Below are positions 6,906 through 11,470 of a stretch of 11,470 nt of DNA, one piece after another (the stretch's first letter is position 1; each line of letters opens with the position of its first letter). Source of the DNA: Agromyces sp. GTDB taxonomy: Bacteria; Actinomycetota; Actinomycetes; Actinomycetales; Microbacteriaceae. The translations under genes and the position numbers were made by a program. A model generated the notes under the pieces. It saw only the letters and a program-made list of their open reading frames with translations. It was not told the DNA's origin and did no database searches. The DNA lies in the NCBI GenBank assembly GCA_031178025.1, contig JAPSJU010000048.1, forward strand, positions 1 through 11,470. The letters run 5' to 3'.

Positions 6906-7916
6906 TCAGCGGGCCGGTGCGCTCGCCCGCACCGAGATGCCGTGCCCGACGACCATGTGCCTGCCCGGTCCGTGGTGCCCCTGCATCCGCTCGTGCAGCA
7001 GGTCGAACGCGTTCGCGGCGAGCTGGCGCTTGTCGGGCGCCACCGAGCTGAGCGTCGGGCTCGTGTACGCGGTGATGGCGCTGTCGTCCCAGCCCATGAC
7101 GGCGACGTCCTCGGGCACGCGCCGGCCACGGCGCTGCAGCGCCGTGAGCGCGCCCGCCGCGAAGCGGTCGTCGCGGCAGAGCACGGCGTCGAAGGCGAGG
7201 CCGCCATCGAGCGCCCGGTCCACGGCGTCGTCGGCGTCATGCCGATCGAATCCGGCGGTGGTGAGGACGAGACCGGGGTCCGGCCGGATGCCGGCGTCGT
7301 CGAGCGCCTCCTGGTAGCCGAGCAGCCGCCGGTGGTTCGTCATCGTGATATCGCCGTCGACGAGCCCGAGGAAGGCGATGCGCCGGCGCCCCAGCGAGAT
7401 GAGATGGCTCACGCCGTCGCGTGCGGCCGCCACGTTGTCGATCATCACGTGGTCGGTGGTGACGGGGGCATCCACCTCGCCGAGCAGGACGAGCGGCAGG
7501 TCGTCGTGGAGGCGGGCGATGTCGAGGGTCGCCATGCGCGTCGGCTGGAAGATGACGCCGTCGACGAGCCCGGCCTCGCGGTCCTGCAGCACGGCCTTCT
7601 CGGCCTCGGCGTCGCTCAGGGTCTGCTCGATGATCACGCGATAGCCGCGTTGCAGCGCGATCTCGGCCAGGTGGCTCGCCATCTCGCCGAAGTAGGGGTG
7701 GTCGATCTCGGGCATCGCGAGGGCGATCATGCCCGTGCGCCCCGTGGCGAGCCGGCGCGCCGTGAGGTTCGGCCGGTAGCCCAGTTCGTCGATCGCCGCC
7801 TGCACCCGGGCGCGCATCTGCGGCTGCACGTGGGCGTAGCCGTTCACGACGTTCGAGACCGTCTTCATCGAGACCTGGGCGCGCTCTGCCACGTCGATGA
7901 GTCGCACTCGTGCCAT
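6906..7916 (-). CDS. LacI-family transcriptional regulator
   Basis: A 336-residue repressor of the usual family length. The N-terminal helix-turn-helix is at 6-26 (LIDVAERAQVSMKTVSNVVNG region), followed by the hinge helix (51-61, LTARRLATGRT) that contacts the operator minor groove. The rest is a periplasmic-binding-protein-like effector domain ending near 330, with the family's GRRVPEDVAVMGWDDS stretch at 264-279. ATG 7914-7916 is chosen because GGGAGA lies about 4 nt upstream and the DNA-binding domain begins at once; a longer frame to 8021 would run through operator B. It is divergent from the importer operon and 69 bp upstream of the GH2 gene on the same strand. Identical palindromes in front of both targets make it the probable local repressor, released by the imported sugar or a breakdown product. 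Autoregulation through site B is possible. Confidence 0.94.
   Translation of the reverse strand: MARVRLIDVAERAQVSMKTVSNVVNGYAHVQPQMRARVQAAIDELGYRPNLTARRLATGRTGMIALAMPEIDHPYFGEMASHLAEIALQRGYRVIIEQTLSDAEAEKAVLQDREAGLVDGVIFQPTRMATLDIARLHDDLPLVLLGEVDAPVTTDHVMIDNVAAARDGVSHLISLGRRRIAFLGLVDGDITMTNHRRLLGYQEALDDAGIRPDPGLVLTTAGFDRHDADDAVDRALDGGLAFDAVLCRDDRFAAGALTALQRRGRRVPEDVAVMGWDDSAITAYTSPTLSSVAPDKRQLAANAFDLLHERMQGHHGPGRHMVVGHGISVRASAPAR
7127..7146. repeat. Perfect 20-bp palindrome inside the regulator gene
   Basis: A 10-bp arm CACGGCGCTG (7127-7136) is followed without spacer by its reverse complement (7137-7146). It encodes part of the LTALQRRG stretch (residues 257-264) of the LacI-family protein. 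It may be chance from codon choice, or may form a hairpin. It does not match the TACAGCGCTGTA operator. Confidence 0.6.
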
Positions 7917-7938
7917 CGCTTCTCCCACCGTCGCCTTG

Positions 7939-7944
7939 ATTCTA
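7939..7944 (-). promoter_or_regulatory. Likely -10 element of the regulator gene
   Basis: TAGAAT on the minus strand matches five of six positions of the TATAAT consensus. It would place the transcript start near 7932, giving a leader of about 15 nt that just contains the GGGAGA ribosome binding site. No good -35 hexamer lies at the right distance, so it may depend on an activator or be weak. Confidence 0.45.
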
Positions 7945-7960
7945 GGACGGACCTCGCAAG

Positions 7961-7986
7961 CGATCTCGCGATCGGATCGTGATCCG
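7961..7986. repeat. Cluster of GATC dyads in the divergent regulatory region
   Basis: Two adjacent inverted repeats: CGATC (7961-7965) / GATCG (7970-7974), and CGGATC (7973-7978) / GATCCG (7981-7986). Four GATC tetramers fall within 23 nt. The cluster lies between the regulator -10 and the importer -35, a plausible place for a second DNA-binding protein. No known operator was recognised. Confidence 0.4.
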
Positions 7987-7993
7987 CACCCCC

Positions 7994-8022
7994 TCGACAG
8001 AATCTTTACAGCGCTGTACATT
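7994..8022 (+). promoter_or_regulatory. Predicted promoter of the sugar-importer operon
   Basis: A -35 element TCGACA (7994-7999, five of six matches to TTGACA) and a -10 element TACATT (8017-8022, four of six) are separated by exactly 17 nt. The transcript would start near 8029, leaving a leader of about 70 nt. The LacI-type operator lies in the spacer and overlaps the first two bases of the -10, a classical arrangement for blocking RNA polymerase. Confidence 0.65.
8007..8018. promoter_or_regulatory. LacI-family operator, site B (importer operon)
   Basis: Second perfect copy of TACAGCGCTGTA, 82 nt before the solute-binding protein start. The identity with site A extends to 15 nt (CTTTACAGCGCTGTA), in the same orientation relative to the regulated gene. 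It lies between the -35 and -10 hexamers of the predicted importer promoter, in the 184-bp divergent region shared with the regulator gene. Confidence 0.85.
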
Positions 8023-8031
8023 GTCGAGCAA

Positions 8032-8048
8032 CCGTCGTGGTGCGACGG
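8032..8048 (+). repeat. Small hairpin at the predicted 5' end of the importer mRNA
   Basis: A 6-bp stem CCGTCG (8032-8037) / CGACGG (8043-8048) with a 5-nt loop begins about 3 nt after the predicted transcript start. A stem at the 5' end can slow decay, but no role is shown. It is about 40 nt upstream of the ribosome binding site and does not mask it. Confidence 0.35.
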
Positions 8049-8086
8049 CGATGTCCGCGCCGACTCGAGCGCGACACGTTTTCAAC

Positions 8087-8093
8087 GAGGAGG
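8087..8093 (+). promoter_or_regulatory. Strong ribosome binding site of the solute-binding protein gene
   Basis: GAGGAGG ends 7 nt before GTG 8101-8103. It is the best Shine-Dalgarno sequence in the window. It fixes the start at the lipoprotein signal peptide rather than at the longer open frame to 7897, which would translate through the promoter and operator. Confidence 0.88.
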
Positions 8094-8100
8094 ACGACCA

Positions 8101-9408
8101 GTGACCAAGAGGCTTCGGTTCACGCGGTTCATTCAGGGCGCGGCCATCGCCGCCGTCGGGGCGCTCGCGCTGGCAGGCTGCAGCGGCCAGGGCGGTGCGC
8201 AGGCGCCGGGCGGTGAGTTCACGGGCGAGTACGACGGCCCCGAGGTGACCCTGCAGTACTGGAACGGCTTCACCGGCGGTGACGGACCGTTCATGGAGCA
8301 GATGGTCGAACAGTTCATGGCCGAGCACGACAACATCAAGGTGGAGTCGACGACGCAGGACTGGGCCGACTTCTACCAGAAGCTCCCGGCCGCCGTGACG
8401 GCGGGCGAAGGGCCCGACGTCGGCGTCATGCACCTCGACCAGCTCGCCACCATGGCGGCGCGCAACGTGATCGTGCCGGTCGACGACCTCGCGGAGGAGC
8501 TCGACCTCAGCGCCGACGACTTCAGCGAGGAGGTCTGGGACGCCGGCGTCTACAACGATGCGCGGTACGGCATCCCGCTCGACGTGCACTCGCTCGCGAT
8601 GTACTACAACACCGAGCACTTCGCGGCGGCCGGCATCACCGAGCCGCCGACCGACGCGGCATCCTTCGAGGATGCGCTCGCGAAGCTGAAGGCCGCCGGG
8701 TTCGCGACCCCCTTCTGGATGCCGGCGCTCTGGCCCGGTCACCTCATGGAGCTCTCGCTCATCTGGCAGAACGGCGGCGAGCCGTACGCCGAGGACGGTG
8801 CCGAGGCGACCTTCGACTCGCCCGAGGGCGTGGAAGCGCTCACCTGGATGCGCTCGATGGTCGACGAGGGATACAGCCCCGCCGACGTCGCCATCGATGC
8901 GCAGTACGTGGCGTTCAAGAACGGCGAGACCTCGATCACGTGGGACGGGATCTGGCAGATCAACGACCTCACCGAATCGGGCCTGCCGTTCGCCGCAGCT
9001 CCCGTCCCGACGATCGGGGCCGAGCCGGCCGTCTGGGCGAACTCGCACAACTTCTTCCTCCCGCGCCAGACGCAGGCCGACGCCAACACGGTGAACGCCG
9101 CGAAGGTGTTCATCGCGTGGATGAGCGAGAACTCGGGCGAGTGGGCGCAGGCCGGCATGATCCCCGCCCGCGAATCGGTGCGCGAGAGCGTGCTCGAGGG
9201 CACCGTGCAGCAGCCGATCGCCGAGCAGATCGACAACATGCGGTTCCTGCCGCCGGTGCCGGGCCTCGGTCCGGTGCAGGCCGAGACCCTCGAGGTCGCC
9301 GTCGCCGACGCGGTCCTCGGCAAGGCCTCGCCCGAAGAGGCGCTCACCCGTGAAGCGGATCGGGCGTCCCAGCTGATGGAAGAGAACCTCGAGAAGTTCG
9401 GCGAGTAG
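8101..9408 (+). CDS. Sugar ABC importer, extracellular solute-binding lipoprotein
   Basis: A 435-residue family 1 solute-binding protein of carbohydrate importers. It should capture a sugar or oligosaccharide outside the membrane and hand it to the two permeases encoded next. The signal peptide (1-26) has a Lys/Arg n-region, a hydrophobic core, and the lipobox LALAGC with lipidated Cys27. A Gly/Ala linker leads to the mature fold starting at VTLQYWNGF (49-57). Family-typical stretches are YGIPLDVHSLAMYYN (156-170), WDGIWQI (281-287) and the C-terminal EWAQAGMIPAR (347-357). Numerous Trp residues (for example W54, W88, W206, W211, W281) suit stacking against sugar rings. Start GTG 8101 has GAGGAGG 7 nt upstream. 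It is the first gene of the operon, under a predicted promoter blocked by operator B. The specific substrate cannot be read from the sequence. Confidence 0.95.
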   Translation: MTKRLRFTRFIQGAAIAAVGALALAGCSGQGGAQAPGGEFTGEYDGPEVTLQYWNGFTGGDGPFMEQMVEQFMAEHDNIKVESTTQDWADFYQKLPAAVTAGEGPDVGVMHLDQLATMAARNVIVPVDDLAEELDLSADDFSEEVWDAGVYNDARYGIPLDVHSLAMYYNTEHFAAAGITEPPTDAASFEDALAKLKAAGFATPFWMPALWPGHLMELSLIWQNGGEPYAEDGAEATFDSPEGVEALTWMRSMVDEGYSPADVAIDAQYVAFKNGETSITWDGIWQINDLTESGLPFAAAPVPTIGAEPAVWANSHNFFLPRQTQADANTVNAAKVFIAWMSENSGEWAQAGMIPARESVRESVLEGTVQQPIAEQIDNMRFLPPVPGLGPVQAETLEVAVADAVLGKASPEEALTREADRASQLMEENLEKFGE

Positions 9409-9410
9409 CA

Positions 9411-10448
9411 GTGAGCGGCACGCAGACGCGCGTGGGCGCCTTCGCGAAGGAGGCGCCCGCCGCGGCATCCGCCGAGGTGCGGAAGGGGCCGGGGCGGCCG
9501 CCGACCCGGCCGAAGCCCTTCACCCCGTGGCTCTTCCTGGCGCCCTACCTCGTGCTGTTCTCGGTGTTCGTCATCGTGCCCTCGGTGTTCGGCATCTGGA
9601 TCAGCATGCACGAGTGGGACTACACGCTGCCGAACAAGCCGTTCGTCGGCGGCGAGAACTACGGTGAGCTCTTCGACCCGGGCTCGGTGAACGCCGGTTC
9701 GTTCTGGAGCTCCATGCGGGCCACCGGCATCTTCACCCTCTTCAGCGTGCCGCTGCTGCTCGTGCTGCCGCTGCTCGTCGCGCTCCTCATGAACAAGCAG
9801 TTCCCGGGGCGCAACTTCTTCCGCGCCGTCTACTTCGCGCCGTACGTGCTCGGCGTCGCCGTGGTCGGTCTCATGTGGCGCTACCTGCTCGACAACAACA
9901 TCGGCCTCGTCAACTTCTACCTGGGGGTCTTCGGGCTCCCCGCCGACACGGCGTGGACGACGTCGCTGCCGGCCGCGTGGGTCGCGCTCGTCGGGGTCAC
10001 CGTGTGGTGGACCCTCGGCTTCAACTCCGTGATCTACCTCGCGGCCCTGCAGGACATCCCGGCCGAGCTCTACGAGGCCGCCGACGTCGACGGCGCGAAC
10101 TCGTGGCAGAAGTTCCGGAACGTCACGCTCCCGGGCCTGCGTCCGATCCTCACGTTCGTCACGATCAACACCCTCATCGCCTCGGCGAACATGTTCGGCC
10201 AGTCGTACATCATCACGCAGGGCGCGCCGGGCCGGGAGACGCGCACGGCGATCTACCAGATCGCCGAGACCGGCCTGCGCAACTTCCAGATGGGCGATGC
10301 CGCGGCGATGAGCTACATGCTGACGCTCTTCCTCATGGTGATCAGCATCGCGGTCTTCTGGTTCTTCCGTGAGAAGAAGGACAAGCCGATTCCCGCCGAG
10401 GTCCCCGTGGCCGCCGATCGGCCGCTCGAGTCAGGAGCAGTGCGATGA
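9411..10448 (+). CDS. Sugar ABC importer permease, MalF/UgpA type
   Basis: A 345-residue inner-membrane subunit that forms half of the translocation pore. After a Pro/Arg-rich cytoplasmic N-terminus (1-37) there are six predicted helices (about 38-60, 105-127, 140-160, 188-210, 244-266, 302-319). The cytoplasmic EAA loop, which docks the ATPase, is at 222-241 (EAADVDGA, then LPGL). GTG 9411 begins 2 nt after the stop of the solute-binding protein gene. No clear ribosome binding site precedes it, so translation probably depends on ribosomes finishing the upstream gene. A second GTG at 9432 is also possible but has no better signal. The gene's end overlaps the next permease by ATGA. Confidence 0.95.
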   Translation: MSGTQTRVGAFAKEAPAAASAEVRKGPGRPPTRPKPFTPWLFLAPYLVLFSVFVIVPSVFGIWISMHEWDYTLPNKPFVGGENYGELFDPGSVNAGSFWSSMRATGIFTLFSVPLLLVLPLLVALLMNKQFPGRNFFRAVYFAPYVLGVAVVGLMWRYLLDNNIGLVNFYLGVFGLPADTAWTTSLPAAWVALVGVTVWWTLGFNSVIYLAALQDIPAELYEAADVDGANSWQKFRNVTLPGLRPILTFVTINTLIASANMFGQSYIITQGAPGRETRTAIYQIAETGLRNFQMGDAAAMSYMLTLFLMVISIAVFWFFREKKDKPIPAEVPVAADRPLESGAVR

Positions 10449-11359
10449 CCGCCGTCGACGACACCAGCACCGGCGCCGGCACCGCGACCGCGGCATCCGT
10501 CGCCGTGCGCCCGAGCGGCGAGCGCACCGGCCGCACCCGCACCTGGCTCGTGGTCGTCCGGTACCTGCTGCTCGGCGTCCTCGCGCTCATCTACATCAGC
10601 CCGATCCTGTTCATGATCGTCACGTCGTTCAAGACCCGGGCCGACGCCGGGGGCATCCCGCCGAGCTGGATCCCGAACCCGTTCTCGACGCAGGCGTACG
10701 AGACGATCCTCACCGCCACGGGAACCCCGGTGCTCACGTGGTTCGCGAACAGCATGATCGCGGCGGTGCTGCACGCGCTGCTCGTGGTCGTCACCGCCTC
10801 GCTCGCGGCCTACCCGCTCGCGCGCATGGCGTTCCGCGGCCGCGGCGTGGTGTTCGCCATCGTCATCGCGACCCTGCTCATCCCGCCGGTGATCCTGATC
10901 ATCCCGAACTACCTCATCGTGTCGAACCTCGGCTGGCTCAACTCGCTCGTCGCGATCATCATCCCCACGGCGGCATCCGCGTTCGGGGTGTTCTTCATGC
11001 GGCAGTTCTTCGTGAGCCTGCCGGCCGAGCTCGAGGAGGCCGCCATCCTCGACGGCGCCAACCGGTGGGACATCTTCCTCAAGGTGATCCTGCCGCTCTC
11101 GAAGCCGGCGATGGCGACGCTCGCGCTGCTCGCGTTCCTCACGAACTGGAACGACTTCCTGTGGCCGGTCTACGTGCTGTTCAGCGCCGACGTGCAGACC
11201 CTGCCTGCCGGGCTCAGCACGCTCCAGTCCGCGAACGCGGTGCGCTACGACCTGCTCATGGCGGGCGCGGTCATCGCGAGCGTGCCGGTGCTGCTGCTGT
11301 TCGTGTTCCTGCAGCGGTTCATCATCGCCGGCGTCTCGCGCTCGGGGCTCAAGGGGTGA
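10445..11359 (+). CDS. Sugar ABC importer permease, MalG/UgpE type
   Basis: A 304-residue partner permease with six predicted helices, the first near 38-60. The EAA loop is at 197-217 (EEAAILDGA, then ILPL). The end, FIIAGVSRSGLKG, is typical for MalG-type proteins, whose C-terminus reaches into the ATPase dimer. ATG 10445-10447 overlaps the previous stop (ATGA), with GGAG 7 nt upstream, consistent with coupled production of the two permeases in equal amounts. The importer needs an ATPase, and none is encoded in the visible part of the operon. The two ATP-binding domains further left belong to an exporter. The final codons of this gene contain the ribosome binding site of the next gene. Confidence 0.95.
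   Translation: MTAVDDTSTGAGTATAASVAVRPSGERTGRTRTWLVVVRYLLLGVLALIYISPILFMIVTSFKTRADAGGIPPSWIPNPFSTQAYETILTATGTPVLTWFANSMIAAVLHALLVVVTASLAAYPLARMAFRGRGVVFAIVIATLLIPPVILIIPNYLIVSNLGWLNSLVAIIIPTAASAFGVFFMRQFFVSLPAELEEAAILDGANRWDIFLKVILPLSKPAMATLALLAFLTNWNDFLWPVYVLFSADVQTLPAGLSTLQSANAVRYDLLMAGAVIASVPVLLLFVFLQRFIIAGVSRSGLKG
11351..11356 (+). promoter_or_regulatory. Ribosome binding site of the edge lipoprotein gene
   Basis: AAGGGG, within the last two sense codons of the upstream permease, lies 7 nt before GTG 11364-11366. It supports this start for the gene cut by the right edge. Confidence 0.6.
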
Positions 11360-11363
11360 GCCG

Positions 11364-11470
11364 GTGACGCGGCGGCGCCGGCCGGTGCGGCGGCGGTTCC
11401 GCGTGCCGCCGGCGCGTCTCGGAGGGGCGGCCGCGCTCGCGCTCGCGCTCGCCGTGACCGGATGCAGCGG
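11364..11470 (+). CDS. N-terminus of a second lipoprotein, cut by the right window edge
   Basis: Only 35 codons are visible. They start at GTG 11364, 4 nt after the permease stop, so this is the fourth gene of the importer operon. The sequence is a lipoprotein signal peptide: an n-region with nine Arg in the first 18 residues, a hydrophobic core GGAAALALALAV (20-31), and the lipobox LAVTGC with Cys34. An R-R-R-F-R stretch (9-13) resembles, but does not fully match, a twin-arginine export motif. The mature protein is out of view. In such operons a secreted glycosidase, another sugar-binding protein or an accessory lipoprotein would each fit; I cannot choose. A second GTG at 11385 would give a shorter n-region. 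Confidence 0.75.
   Translation, partial: MTRRRRPVRRRFRVPPARLGGAAALALALAVTGCS

Larger units (their letters stand above)
7993..8028. repeat. Outer inverted repeat flanking operator B
   Basis: CTCGACA (7993-7999) and its reverse complement TGTCGAG (8022-8028) flank the operator, with their centre 2 bp away from the operator centre. Each arm contains a TCGACA hexamer resembling a -35 element (consensus TTGACA), one on each strand. Site A lacks these arms. Confidence 0.6.

Noticed and set aside
5100..7982. Very long plus-strand open frame (960 codons) antisense to the GH2 and regulator genes
   Set aside because: The product is an Arg/His/Asp/Val-rich low-order sequence without family motifs. The opposite strand encodes two intact, well-motifed proteins, so it is a GC-driven shadow frame.
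7917..8021. N-terminal extension of the LacI-family protein to 8021
   Set aside because: The family starts directly at the helix-turn-helix. The extension would cross operator B, and ATG 7916 has its own ribosome binding site.
7897..8100. N-terminal extension of the solute-binding protein to 7897
   Set aside because: It would place translation through the promoter and operator and bury the lipoprotein signal peptide. The GTG at 8101 has an excellent ribosome binding site.
7942..9468. Minus-strand 508-codon frame antisense to the solute-binding protein
   Set aside because: It is an Arg-rich shadow without motifs, opposite a clear lipoprotein gene.
1..11470. CRISPR array, tRNA, insertion sequence, integrase or toxin-antitoxin genes
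   Set aside because: I found no regularly spaced repeats, tRNA-like folds, transposase or integrase motifs, or terminal inverted repeats with target duplications.

Overview
The window is about 70% GC. Its genes are packed tightly, several start at GTG, and two junctions are 4-nt ATGA overlaps. The only two protein-export signals are lipoprotein signal peptides. This fits a high-GC actinobacterium. The codon style and an excess of the hexamer GGATGC/GCATCC make me think of Microbacteriaceae, but that placement is inference. I see no rRNA, tRNA, CRISPR array, insertion sequence or phage gene.

Left part, minus strand. A major facilitator superfamily (MFS) transporter is cut by the left edge (1-836). 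Upstream of it is a two-gene operon for a heterodimeric ABC exporter: 3098-4831 is read first and overlaps 966-3101 by 4 nt. The first subunit has the degenerate ATP-site residues (Asp for the catalytic Glu, Gln for the switch His). The second has canonical catalytic residues but an altered signature motif. This is the usual asymmetric architecture of multidrug or lipid-type heterodimeric exporters.

Right part, a carbohydrate-uptake locus. A cytoplasmic glycoside hydrolase family 2 (GH2) enzyme (4992-6836, minus) and a LacI-family regulator (6906-7916, minus) are divergent from a plus-strand importer operon. That operon holds a solute-binding lipoprotein (8101-9408), two permeases of the MalF/MalG type (9411-10448 and 10445-11359), and the start of a second lipoprotein cut by the right edge (11364-11470). 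No importer ATPase is present, so one must be supplied from elsewhere, as with MsiK-type shared ATPases.

The most informative non-coding signal is a perfect 12-bp palindrome, TACAGCGCTGTA. It occurs exactly twice as far as I can find: just upstream of the GH2 gene (6840-6851) and inside the predicted promoter of the importer operon (8007-8018). With the LacI-family gene between them, this suggests a local regulon. The sugar or glycoside would enter through the importer and be hydrolysed in the cytoplasm by the GH2 enzyme, with both steps repressed by the LacI-type protein until an inducer appears. The substrate cannot be named from sequence alone. I found no convincing wholly new system here; the locus is a well-formed but substrate-orphan sugar-utilisation cassette.

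No gene-free stretch exceeds 300 bases. The gaps are 837-965, 4832-4991, 6837-6905 and 7917-8100, and each is described below.
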